From an uncultured Desulfovibrio sp. (GTDB lineage: Bacteria > Desulfobacterota > Desulfovibrionia > Desulfovibrionales > Desulfovibrionaceae): a DNA stretch of 20,896 nucleotides. Positions 1 through 7,103 of this stretch are shown here, piece after piece. Made by a program: the position numbers and the translations under genes. Positions within the stretch are counted from its first letter, which is position 1. Each line of letters begins with the position of its first letter. The DNA is taken from positions 1 through 20,896 of the forward strand of contig UQJT01000040.1 of the NCBI GenBank assembly GCA_900541395.1, read 5' to 3'. The notes beneath the pieces are model-generated. The model was not told the DNA's origin and did no database searches. It saw only the letters and a list, made by a program, of their open reading frames with translations.

Positions 1-16
1 AATGACGGCAGCGCCG

Positions 17-42
17 CTTTTGAAATTGGACAATTTCAAAAG
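17..42. repeat. Perfect 12-bp inverted repeat downstream of the MucR-like gene
   Basis: CTTTTGAAATTG at 17-28 and its exact reverse complement at 31-42 are separated by two bases. It lies 10 bases past the stop codon of the minus-strand MucR-like gene. It has no T-tract beyond the stem, so it is a poor intrinsic terminator. It could equally be a protein-binding palindrome or a terminator for a gene beyond the left edge. Confidence 0.6.
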
Positions 43-51
43 CAAAATGCT

Positions 52-462
52 CTAGGCTTCCTGCGCCACGGGTTTGCGGCGCTTTTCCCACAGCTTCATG
101 TCTTTCATCTTTTTGCGACGCTCACGCTGCAGGCCTTTGCTGACCAGCGGCGTATCTTTTTTCAGGCCCCATTTTTCTCTGTACGCGGCAGGCTCCAGCC
201 CGTGGCCGGCCAGGTGACGGCGGGTGAGGATTTTAAAAGATTTGCCGCACTCCATGCACACGATGGATTTTTCCTTGATGGACTTGCGGGGATTGAGCCC
301 GCCTTCGAGCGCGGAATCGTCGCCGCCCGCCTCGCTGTCGGCAATGCCTTTGAGCCCGGCGGACAGGCGACGCACCAGCGTCGTGATTTCGTCTTCGGTC
401 ATGACGCGCACGCTGGCCTGGGCTTTGACGATTTCCAGAGCCTCTTTCAGATAATCATCCAT
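52..462 (-). CDS. Ros/MucR-family zinc-finger transcriptional regulator
   Basis: A 136-residue protein matching the size and layout of the Ros/MucR family: DNA-binding repressors or nucleoid-like regulators that bind AT-rich promoter DNA. The single zinc finger is visible as C69-x2-C72-x10-H83-x3-H87, followed by the family signature AYREKWGL (residues 93-100) and a basic tail rich in Lys and Arg (residues 113-130). The first 50 residues are acidic and helical, as in MucR oligomerisation regions. I chose the ATG at 462 because AGGAGG lies 7 bases upstream. The frame stays open to 591, but that extension has no ribosome-binding site and no family resemblance. The gene appears monocistronic. 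The targets are unknown; autoregulation through the AT-rich island at about 661-720 is only a guess. Confidence 0.88.
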   Translation of the reverse strand: MDDYLKEALEIVKAQASVRVMTEDEITTLVRRLSAGLKGIADSEAGGDDSALEGGLNPRKSIKEKSIVCMECGKSFKILTRRHLAGHGLEPAAYREKWGLKKDTPLVSKGLQRERRKKMKDMKLWEKRRKPVAQEA

Positions 463-1126
463 AGTGGTCCTCCTGCTGGGGATATCCTTGGTTTGGAAGG
501 GGGGATAAAGCAGGCCGGGTTTCGGGGAAGCGGCATACTTTTTCGTATGCGGTACAGGAAATTCAGTGTCGTGAACGGGAGGGAGCTTCATCTGCGACCT
601 CGCATCAACTTTTGCCGAAACAACAGCCTCTTATGAGACGTAACAAAAGAGAGCATTACCGAAAATATTTTGCAAGAACAAGGATTATTTTTTTTATGGT
701 ATTTTTTTTATGTTCTTATCAATATCATGGAGAAATGCAGGCCGCGTAAGCTGTGGAGGGAAAATAAGGGCCTGAGATGAAGCTTGATATGACGATAAAA
801 AATAAGATATTCAATAAATAGCCGGGCAAAAAACACTGAAAAATGCGTAAATCGATCCTGATGAGGAAAAGAGAGTCGCTTTGAGAGCGCGCCAACATGG
901 GAATGAAGTCGTAAGGAGATGGATAAATCCGGGGAATGCGTGAGCTCAAGGGAGGTAAAAACGCTCCGGAGCCCGATTGTGCGGAACAATCAGTCTCTTC
1001 AAACCCGGTTATACGGCGTGTGGATCTCCGTCGTTTCCCGTCGCGCGGGTTTTTACCGCACAAAAAAACTCCCTCGCCGCGGGGAGGGAGTCATACGCGG
1101 CACGAAGCCGGAATCGGCGGCGGAGT
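463..1126. other. Long gene-poor interval between the MucR-like gene and the sigma-54 regulator-like gene
   Basis: I see no convincing gene here; the open frames lack ribosome-binding sites and family motifs. The interval holds an AT-rich island (661-720 has 12 G+C in 60 bases), flanked by AAGAACA at 674-680 and its complement TGTTCTT at 711-717. It also holds small hairpins, including GCATAC/GTATGC around 533-547 and GATTGT/ACAATC at 975-991, and a terminator at 1061-1091. No tRNA-like T-arm signature was found. Confidence 0.6.
1061..1091 (-). terminator. Intrinsic terminator of the 1127-3489 operon
   Basis: On the minus strand, ACTCCCTC (1084-1091) pairs with GAGGGAGT (1068-1075) across an eight-base GC-rich loop. 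The stem is followed at once by a run of seven T (1062-1068 on the minus strand). It sits about 35 bases past the stop codon at 1127. This is a textbook stem plus T-tract and the clearest terminator in the window. Confidence 0.8.
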
Positions 1127-2752
1127 TCAGCCTTTGTTGCGGAAGGTGAATTGGTGCGGATCAATGCCGTACTTTTTCACCTTGTAATTCACGATGCGGT
1201 AACTGGATTTGAGATCGCGGGCCGCTTTCAGCATGTTGCCCCCGGCCTTGATCAGCGCGTCCACCAGCATTTCCTTTTCAAAGCGGGTGACGGCCTCGCC
1301 CAGGGACAAACCGGCCTCGGTGGCCGAGCTTTCCGCCGTTTGCAGCGAGGGCGGCAGATCGCCGGCGCGGATGACCTGGTCCTGACAATATTGGGCGGCG
1401 CGCAGCAGGCAACTTTTCAGTTCGGGCACGTTGCCGGGCCAGTAATAGCGCGACAGCAGCTCCAGGGCCGGGTAGGAAATACGCTTGATGGCCGTGCCGT
1501 GCCGTTCGGCGTGGCGCTGAAGGGCGTGTTCCGCCAGGGGGATGATGTCTTCCCGTCGTTCGCGCAGGGGGGGGATGAGCAGGGCGCAGACGTTGAGGCG
1601 GGCGAACAGTTCGGGCGAAAAGTCGCCCCGGGCCGCCAGGTCGTCCAGGGGAGCGCCGGACGCCGCGATGACGCGCACGTCGGCCGTCACCGGTTCCGAC
1701 GCGCCCAGACGCAGGACTTCGTGCTCTTGCAAGAGGCGCAGCAGAGCGGCCTGAGCTTCGGGACCAAGGTCTTCCACAGCGTCCAGAAACAGGGTACCCA
1801 TGTGGGCCTGCTCGAACAAACCTTTCTGGGTCTGCACCGCGCCGGGGAAGGCCCCTTTCTGGTAACCGCACAATTCGGCTTCCAGCCGCTCGGGGGGCAC
1901 GGCCCCGCAATGGCATACCACCAGGGGCATGTCGCGGCGGGGGCTGGTGGCGTGAATGCGGGTGGCCAGCCGTTCCTTGCCCACGCCGGGCTCGCCCCGC
2001 AGCAATACGGGCGCGCGTCCGCGGGCCACGTGAGCGGCCTGTTCCAGAATGTGGCGCATGACCTTGGATTGGGCCACGAAAGGAGCGGCGGCGTCCTCGC
2101 CTTCAGTTTCCCGATATTCAGGGGGAACGTCCGTGGGCAGGCGCCGCTGCCGGGCCATTTCTTCCTGAAGATAGGCTGCCTCGTTGGCGATGAGGGCGGC
2201 CGCCGCCTCCAAAAACGCGCAACGCAGCTCCAGATCCTCGCGGGACACAAAAACGGTGTCGGCGTTGAGGGTGCCGATCACCTCCCGGGCCGACAGCGCG
2301 GCGTCGCTCTGGGCCGGGGCCAGGATAGGCACGCACAGAAAGGACAACGCGTCGAGTTCGGCGTCCGTGCGTTCGAACAGACGGCTCAGAAACAAAGGGT
2401 GGCCGCGCATGCGGTCCACAATGACCGGCTTGCCCGTGGCGAACACCTGGCCGGTGACGCCTTCGCCCGGCGAGTAGTCCGCGTGCCGCGCGCGGGGCGG
2501 CGTGTCTGCCAGACTGAGGCGAAGCAGGCCGGTTTCGGGCTCGAACAGGACCAGATGGGGACGCAGAAAGCCGTGGCGCACGGACAGCATGCGCAAAAGC
2601 GCGGTCAACGAAGCCTGGAAGGGACGCTGCGGGCCCATGCCCGCGGCCATGAGGCGCAAGGTTTCGAGCCAGGGACGACCGTCAAGTCCGTCGGACGGGC
2701 GTGAAGCGGCGGCGCATATGCCTTCGCGGGGGGTAGGTTCCTGACGGCTCAT
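1127..2752 (-). CDS. NifA-like GAF/AAA+/Fis regulator with a degenerate sigma-54 activator domain
   Basis: A 541-residue protein with a GAF-like sensor (about residues 25-195), a sigma-54-interaction AAA+ domain (about 225-455) and a Fis-type helix-turn-helix (about 485-530, KAARDL near 509-514). Walker A is recognisable (GEPGVGKE, 253-260). Several residues needed by active bacterial enhancer-binding proteins are changed: GAFTGA reads GAFPGA (300-305), Walker B LFLDE reads LFLDA (321-325), the sensor I Asn is lost (AASGAP, 363-368), the first arginine-finger position is Ser379, and WPGNVREL reads WPGNVPEL (438-445). It probably binds DNA and a ligand but may not remodel sigma-54 holoenzyme. 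It starts 5 bases after the TPR gene's stop, so the two are one operon. The frame is open far upstream, but that part is the shadow of the TPR gene. The start at 2752 has only a weak ribosome-binding site, so translational coupling is likely. Confidence 0.85.
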   Translation of the reverse strand: MSRQEPTPREGICAAASRPSDGLDGRPWLETLRLMAAGMGPQRPFQASLTALLRMLSVRHGFLRPHLVLFEPETGLLRLSLADTPPRARHADYSPGEGVTGQVFATGKPVIVDRMRGHPLFLSRLFERTDAELDALSFLCVPILAPAQSDAALSAREVIGTLNADTVFVSREDLELRCAFLEAAAALIANEAAYLQEEMARQRRLPTDVPPEYRETEGEDAAAPFVAQSKVMRHILEQAAHVARGRAPVLLRGEPGVGKERLATRIHATSPRRDMPLVVCHCGAVPPERLEAELCGYQKGAFPGAVQTQKGLFEQAHMGTLFLDAVEDLGPEAQAALLRLLQEHEVLRLGASEPVTADVRVIAASGAPLDDLAARGDFSPELFARLNVCALLIPPLRERREDIIPLAEHALQRHAERHGTAIKRISYPALELLSRYYWPGNVPELKSCLLRAAQYCQDQVIRAGDLPPSLQTAESSATEAGLSLGEAVTRFEKEMLVDALIKAGGNMLKAARDLKSSYRIVNYKVKKYGIDPHQFTFRNKG

Positions 2753-2757
2753 CCGAC

Positions 2758-3489
2758 TCACTGCAATTTGGCGATGCGATCCTGGTAATAGGCGGCCTCC
2801 GCCGGGGCAATGGACGTCAGCTCCTTCACCGCGGCCTGGTAGGCGGCTATGGCCTTGTCCTTCCGCCCCGCGGCTTCGGCCGCTTCGCCGATCTGTTCGT
2901 TGAGGAAGGGCTTGAGGTTGTCCGGGGCCTGAGACAGCAAGGTTTCCAGTTCGGTCGCGGCTTCCGCGGCCTTGCCCTGGCGCAGAAGCACGTCGGCCCG
3001 GTTGAAGCGGGCCGAGAAAGCCAGGGGAGAATCGGGGTCGCGTTCGGCCACGGCAGCGTAAGCGGCGGCGGCCTTGTCCCAGTTTTCGCTTTCCACGGCG
3101 GCCCGGGCCAGTTCGAGCTGGGCGGCCAGATACACCGAGGACGGAGCGTCGGCCGCGAAGTCTTCCAGAGCTTTGAGTCGGGCGGCGGGATCGAGCGAAG
3201 CCGCGATGCGGCCCAAATCGTCGCGGGCCGAGGCGGCCGCGCTTTCGCGGTACCATTGCCAGGCGGCCACGGCGATGATGAGGACGATGACGCCCAGGAC
3301 GGCCAGGGCGATGGCCCGGGCATGGGTGAGCACGAATTCCCACAGGGGAGCGGCCTCGGGGCTGACTTCCGCCTTGACGTCCCCGAGCACGCGGGCGCCG
3401 GCCAGTCCGGCGGCGTCGGCCTCCAGCCGTTGCGGGTCCACGGGGGCGGTCAGGGGCTTGGGTTGCTTGACGGTGGGACGCTGGGCCAT
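2758..3489 (-). CDS. Membrane-anchored tetratricopeptide-repeat protein (YfgM/PpiD-partner-like)
   Basis: A 243-residue protein with a short Pro-rich cytoplasmic N-terminus, one hydrophobic transmembrane segment at about residues 58-78 followed by WQWY, and then Ala-rich helical repeats of TPR type to the C-terminus (for example the RADVLLRQGKAAEAATELE block). This single-pass plus TPR layout resembles YfgM-type proteins, which in other bacteria work with periplasmic chaperones at the Sec translocon. The exact role here is not shown by sequence. The ATG at 3489 has AAGGAG 7 bases upstream. It is the first gene of an operon with the degenerate sigma-54-type regulator, and a candidate promoter lies at 3568-3596. 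It could also be a generic TPR scaffold. Confidence 0.75.
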   Translation of the reverse strand: MAQRPTVKQPKPLTAPVDPQRLEADAAGLAGARVLGDVKAEVSPEAAPLWEFVLTHARAIALAVLGVIVLIIAVAAWQWYRESAAASARDDLGRIAASLDPAARLKALEDFAADAPSSVYLAAQLELARAAVESENWDKAAAAYAAVAERDPDSPLAFSARFNRADVLLRQGKAAEAATELETLLSQAPDNLKPFLNEQIGEAAEAAGRKDKAIAAYQAAVKELTSIAPAEAAYYQDRIAKLQ

Positions 3490-3567
3490 GAGAACGCTCC
3501 TTATGCGGTGCGCGGTGCGTGGGAAAAAACGACAAACGGCCGCTTCGGGCGGCTTGATTCGTCCCGC

Positions 3568-3596
3568 AGGCTAGTCAACTGTGACAGAAATGTCAA
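3568..3596 (-). promoter_or_regulatory. Candidate sigma-70 promoter for the TPR/regulator operon
   Basis: On the minus strand, a perfect -35 TTGACA (plus-strand 3591-3596) is followed after 17 bases by TAGCCT (3568-3573) as a weak -10. It lies about 80 bases upstream of the TPR start codon, in the 274-base gap to proA. Confidence 0.4.
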
Positions 3597-3763
3597 AAGG
3601 AAAGTGCCGCCCGTGGCCGGACGGCGCTTCGGGCGCTTCGGGCTTGCCGCCCCCCGTCCGTCCGACCGGGCGGGCGGGAGCGGCGCGCGCCAGGGTCTTG
3701 CGCCCGGCTCGACCCCCACGTATGATCAAGCCCCTTTTCCCGTCCAGCCACGGAGTGCATGCC

Positions 3764-5041
3764 ATGTCTTGTCTCGATTCGCTTCCCTTCGGCCCGGAAC
3801 TGAGCGTCCTGGGGCGGCGCGCCCGCGCCGCCGCCCGCGTCATGGCGGCCGCCGAACCCGCCGCCAAAGCGGCCGCTCTGAACATTCTGGCCGACAGGCT
3901 GGAGGAACGCGAGGCCGGGCTTCTGGCCGCCAACGCCGAAGACGTGGCGGCCGCGGCCGCGGCCGGGCTGGACGCCCCCCGTCTGGATCGTCTGACGCTG
4001 ACCCCGGCCATTGTGCGCGATATGGCGGCGGCCTGCCGTCAGGTGGCCGTCATGGACGACCCGGTGGGCGCCACGGAAAACCAGTGGCAGCGGCCCAACG
4101 GTCTGTTGGTGGGCCGGATGCGGGTGCCTCTGGGGGTGGTGGCCATGATTTACGAAGCCAGGCCCAACGTCACCGTGGATGCGGCCGTTCTGTGCCTAAA
4201 AGCGGGCAACGCGGTCATATTGCGCGGCGGTTCCGAGGCGGCGCGTTCCAACCGGGCCCTGGCCGAGCTTCTGGGGGAGGCCCTGGCCGCGGCGGGCCTG
4301 CCCGCCGACGCCGTGCAGCTTGTTCCTTTCACGGAGCACGCCGCCGTGACCGCCCTGTGCAAAATGGACGAATATGTGGATGTGCTTATTCCGCGCGGAG
4401 GCGAAGGCCTGGTACGGACCGTGACCGAACAGGCCTCCATGCCGGTGCTCAAGCACTACAAGGGAGTATGTCACGCTTTTGTGGACGCGGGGGCGGATTT
4501 GGACGAAGCCCTGAATATCGTGCTCAACGCCAAGACGCAGCGCCCCGGCGTGTGCAACGCCCTGGAATGTCTGCTGGTTCACGAGGATGTGGCGGCGGAC
4601 TTTCTGCCCCGGGTGGGGGAAAGGCTGGGCGCGGCCGGGGTGGAGTTCCGGGCCTGCGTTCGTTCGCTCCCGCTTCTGGGCAAGGGGGCCGTGCCGCAAA
4701 CGCCCGACGATCTGGGCCGGGAGTTTCATGATCTGATCCTGGCGGTAAAGGTGGTCAAGGATATGGACGAGGCGCTGGCCCACATCGATCGTTACGGTTC
4801 GCGCCATACGGAAATTATCTGCACCCGCGATCACGGGCGCGCCATGCGCTTTCTGCGCGAGGCCGACGCCTCCCTGGTGGCGGTCAACGCCTCGTCCCGC
4901 TTCAACGACGGGGGCCAGTTGGGGCTGGGCGCGGAAATCGGCATCAGCACATCCAAGCTGCACGCCTACGGACCTATGGGCGTGCGCGAACTGACCACCA
5001 CCAAGTTCGTTGTTCTGGGCCGGGGCCAGGTGCGGGAGTAG
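3764..5041 (+). CDS. proA: Gamma-glutamyl phosphate reductase (glutamate-5-semialdehyde dehydrogenase)
   Basis: ProA carries out the NADPH-dependent reduction of gamma-glutamyl phosphate to glutamate-5-semialdehyde, the second step of proline synthesis, in the cytoplasm. The 425-residue length fits the family. Visible signatures are the cofactor-binding stretch GVVAMIYEARPNVTVDAA (124-141), LKAGNAVILRGGSEA (145-159), the catalytic Cys264 in RPGVCNALE, and the C-terminal GLGAEIGIS and GPMGVREL blocks. I chose the ATG at 3764 because GGAG lies 9 bases upstream and the product matches ProA length; an in-frame ATG at 3722 is possible. proB is not in the window. The stop is 8 bases before nadD, so the two are probably co-transcribed, a pairing seen in many bacteria. 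Confidence 0.96.
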   Translation: MSCLDSLPFGPELSVLGRRARAAARVMAAAEPAAKAAALNILADRLEEREAGLLAANAEDVAAAAAAGLDAPRLDRLTLTPAIVRDMAAACRQVAVMDDPVGATENQWQRPNGLLVGRMRVPLGVVAMIYEARPNVTVDAAVLCLKAGNAVILRGGSEAARSNRALAELLGEALAAAGLPADAVQLVPFTEHAAVTALCKMDEYVDVLIPRGGEGLVRTVTEQASMPVLKHYKGVCHAFVDAGADLDEALNIVLNAKTQRPGVCNALECLLVHEDVAADFLPRVGERLGAAGVEFRACVRSLPLLGKGAVPQTPDDLGREFHDLILAVKVVKDMDEALAHIDRYGSRHTEIICTRDHGRAMRFLREADASLVAVNASSRFNDGGQLGLGAEIGISTSKLHAYGPMGVRELTTTKFVVLGRGQVRE

Positions 5042-5049
5042 ACAGTCGG

Positions 5050-5757
5050 ATGGAAGACCATCGCTTCCTTCCCGCGCCGGGGGCTCGGGTGGGGCTTCTG
5101 GGCGGAACCTTCAATCCGGTGCATGCCGGGCACATCCGCCACGCGCTGGAGGTGGGCGAAGCCCTGAACCTGGAACGCGTGCTGCTGACGCCCGCCGCCG
5201 TGCCTCCCCACAAGGCCGCCGCCGGGTTGCTGCCCTTCGCCCTGCGGGTGGAGCTGGCGCGGGCCGCCGCGCGAGGGGCGTCGAGACTGGGCGTCAATAC
5301 CCTGGAAGGCGAGCTGGACGGCCCTTCGTATACCTTTGTAAGTCTGAGGGCCTGGCGGGAGCGGCATCCGGGCGTGACGCCCTTTTTCCTGATGGGGGTG
5401 GAGGATTTCGCCGCGCTGCGCTCCTGGCACCGGGGCTTGGAACTGCCCGAACTGGCCCGCCTGGTGGTGGTTCCCCGGGCCGGATCGGATCGCGGGCTTT
5501 TCCACGCCGCGCTGGAACGCTACTGGCCGGGAGCCTCGGCCGGAGCCGAGCGCGCGGACGGCTCCGGCCGGGAAAGCGTGCGTCTGCCGGACGGCGGAGT
5601 CTGCGATTTTTTGCCCGTGCCCAGGCTGGACATCAGCTCGTCCTTTGTGCGCGAGCGCTGGCTGGCCGGGCGCGACATCCGCGCCCTGGTGCCGGACGGA
5701 GTGCTGGACCTGATGGAAGCCCGCCGGGAAGAAATCCGGCGGGCGTGGACGGTCTGA
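5050..5757 (+). CDS. nadD: Nicotinate-nucleotide adenylyltransferase
   Basis: NadD transfers AMP from ATP to nicotinate mononucleotide to make nicotinate adenine dinucleotide, a late step of NAD synthesis. The 235-residue protein shows the nucleotidyltransferase signature GGTFNPVHAGHI (residues 18-29), PPHK (52-55), the FLMGVEDF block that binds the nicotinate moiety, and ISSSFVRE near 195-202, which corresponds to the family's ISSTxIR ATP-binding loop. It lies 8 bases after proA in the same direction. The first 12 residues extend beyond the usual NadD start, so initiation slightly downstream is possible, but no better in-frame ATG precedes the GGTFNP motif. Confidence 0.94.
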   Translation: MEDHRFLPAPGARVGLLGGTFNPVHAGHIRHALEVGEALNLERVLLTPAAVPPHKAAAGLLPFALRVELARAAARGASRLGVNTLEGELDGPSYTFVSLRAWRERHPGVTPFFLMGVEDFAALRSWHRGLELPELARLVVVPRAGSDRGLFHAALERYWPGASAGAERADGSGRESVRLPDGGVCDFLPVPRLDISSSFVRERWLAGRDIRALVPDGVLDLMEARREEIRRAWTV

Positions 5758-5762
5758 GGCCT

Positions 5763-6122
5763 TTACTGCAGCCGTCCCGTGGCTTCGGGCATCAGGGCCA
5801 GCAGGGCGGACTGATCGAAATCATGGGATCGGCACACCCAGGCGGCCCCGTCGGCAGCCGCCGAGGCGATGCTTTCAAGCAAGTTGTTATAGGCGGGCAG
5901 GGCCGCGTCGGGCGGAAGCATCCCGTGCCGGTTCAGCAGCACGAGCAGCGTCTGGACTGCGGCTCCCATGTTGCCCAGCGCCGAACTGAGGCCGTGGCGG
6001 ATATCCATGTCCAGCGCGGCGCCGACGCCGTCTTTGCCGGTGGCGGCGCCCAGGTCGGACAACAAGTCCTGCTCCTCGCGGGACAGATACGGCACGGCCG
6101 CTTTCAGATCTTCGGACTTCAT
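5763..6122 (-). CDS. Small uncharacterised protein, 119 aa
   Basis: I do not recognise this family. The product is soluble and mostly helical, Ala- and Leu-rich, with one Cys, no signal peptide and no membrane segment. It converges tail-to-tail with nadD with only 5 bases between the stop codons. The start is the ATG at 6122; the adjacent TTG at 6125 is in frame but less likely. It is preceded by AAAGGAA and by the conserved stem-loop leader also found before cysE and cysK, which is the best evidence that it is a real expressed gene. Confidence 0.65.
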   Translation of the reverse strand: MKSEDLKAAVPYLSREEQDLLSDLGAATGKDGVGAALDMDIRHGLSSALGNMGAAVQTLLVLLNRHGMLPPDAALPAYNNLLESIASAAADGAAWVCRSHDFDQSALLALMPEATGRLQ

Positions 6123-6166
6123 CAAAATTTCCTTTATGGTTTGAAACCTCCCCCTTCAGGGGGACA
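6123..6166 (-). promoter_or_regulatory. Copy 1 of a shared 5' leader element (stem-loop plus Shine-Dalgarno)
   Basis: Read on the minus strand, a C-run/G-run hairpin (CCCCC/GGGGG, about 6147-6160) is followed by TTTCAAACCATAAAGGAA (6129-6146), then a short T-rich spacer and TTGATG. The same order with the same core occurs before cysE and cysK. The core contains the ribosome-binding site AAAGGAA. Confidence 0.6.
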
Positions 6167-6553
6167 GGGCAGCCGCATAAGATGCGTCAGCCCTGTTCAG
6201 GGGGAAAAGTTCTGTTGACAAAACGGCGAAGCCGATGAAATCCTTTTCCGTAACGCCTCCCTTCAGGAAGGGGCCATCCGCGCGACCACTCTCCGTCGGA
6301 CAGTGTTCAAGGGAAGAAAGCCGAGACGGAGAAAGCAAAAATTGTTCCAAGCTTGCAACATAGGGATTTAAAAACTAAAAATTGAACAGGCCCCGCGCCC
6401 TTGCCGAAACTTTGACGCCGGACGCTTTGGGGGAAGTTCCGCTTTCTTTTGCCCGACCCGGCCGCGCCGACGCCCATACTGGACGCTTCGCCGCTTTTCC
6501 GGAACGTCCGCGAATACGTCCGCCCCGTTCCGCCACCCGCTTCGGAGACCGTC
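6167..6553. other. Gap between the 119-aa gene leader and the cysteine-rich protein gene
   Basis: No gene is supported. The left part (about 6170-6285) is made of short GC-rich inverted repeats, including a GGCGAAGCCGATGAAA-type segment at about 6221 and CCCTTC/GAAGGG near 6265. It resembles the block at 20436-20485 upstream of cysK, so it looks like further repeat-family DNA. The right part (6360-6540) holds nothing I can interpret beyond the likely promoter region of the downstream gene. Confidence 0.45.
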
Positions 6554-7012
6554 ATGGACCCCTTGGAAAATGCCATTCTCTCCCTGTATCAAAAAGGCTA
6601 TTGCTGCAGCCAGGTGCTGGCGTTGCTCATTCTGGGCGTGCAGGGCAGGGAAAATCCGGACCTTGTCCGTTCTCTGTCCGGCTTGTGCCACGGCATAGGC
6701 CGCAGCGGCGACGCCTGCGGCATTCTGACCGGAGGCTGCTGCGTCCTGGCCTACCTGGTGGGGCGGGAAACGGCGGATGACGACGCCGTGCCCGGCGCGC
6801 AACTGGTCATCGAGGAATTCGTGGACTGGTTTCGGGAAGCGGCCACGGAGCAATGGGGCTCCATCCGCTGTACCGACATTCTGGGCGACGAAGCGCCCGG
6901 CGGGCCTGACAAAAGCCATTGCCGCCGCCTGCTGGCCCAGGCCTGGGTGCGCCTGCTCGGGATTCTGACCATGCACAACATAGCCTACGCGGCTCCGCCC
7001 CGGACGAAGTAA
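6554..7012 (+). CDS. C_GCAxxG_C_C family probable redox-active protein
   Basis: A 152-residue protein with the spaced cysteines of the C_GCAxxG_C_C family: C17-C18 in GYCCSQ, C45 in LCHGIGR, C55 in GDACG, C62-C63 in GGCC, C106 and C123 in SHCRRLL. The family is annotated as putatively redox-active or metal-binding and is common in anaerobes; its substrate is not known. The ATG at 6554 has GGAG 6 bases upstream. The frame stays open to 6449, but that N-terminus is Pro-rich and unlike the family. It has no signal peptide, so it is cytoplasmic. It converges with the Slam-like gene. Confidence 0.8.
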   Translation: MDPLENAILSLYQKGYCCSQVLALLILGVQGRENPDLVRSLSGLCHGIGRSGDACGILTGGCCVLAYLVGRETADDDAVPGAQLVIEEFVDWFREAATEQWGSIRCTDILGDEAPGGPDKSHCRRLLAQAWVRLLGILTMHNIAYAAPPRTK

Positions 7013-7103
7013 GGGCCGGGCGGCGGCCTTGTTCGTCCCCGAGGGCGCGGACGGCGCGCGTCGGTCTGTTCCGGATTGGGGAGGCGTTGAGGCGCGGGGC
7101 CGA

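Noticed and set aside
977..2704. A 575-codon open frame on the plus strand opposite the degenerate sigma-54 regulator
   Set aside because: It is the antisense shadow of a recognisable AAA+ gene in GC-rich DNA, with low-complexity Gly/Gln/His-rich content and no family motif.
2753..3535. Upstream extension of the sigma-54 regulator-like frame to 802 aa
   Set aside because: The extension is the shadow of the TPR gene in another frame; the GAF-AAA-Fis protein is complete from the ATG at 2752.
3256..4731. A 491-codon plus-strand frame over the TPR gene start and proA
   Set aside because: Highly repetitive Gly/Arg composition typical of an out-of-frame reading of GC-rich coding DNA; it conflicts with proA.
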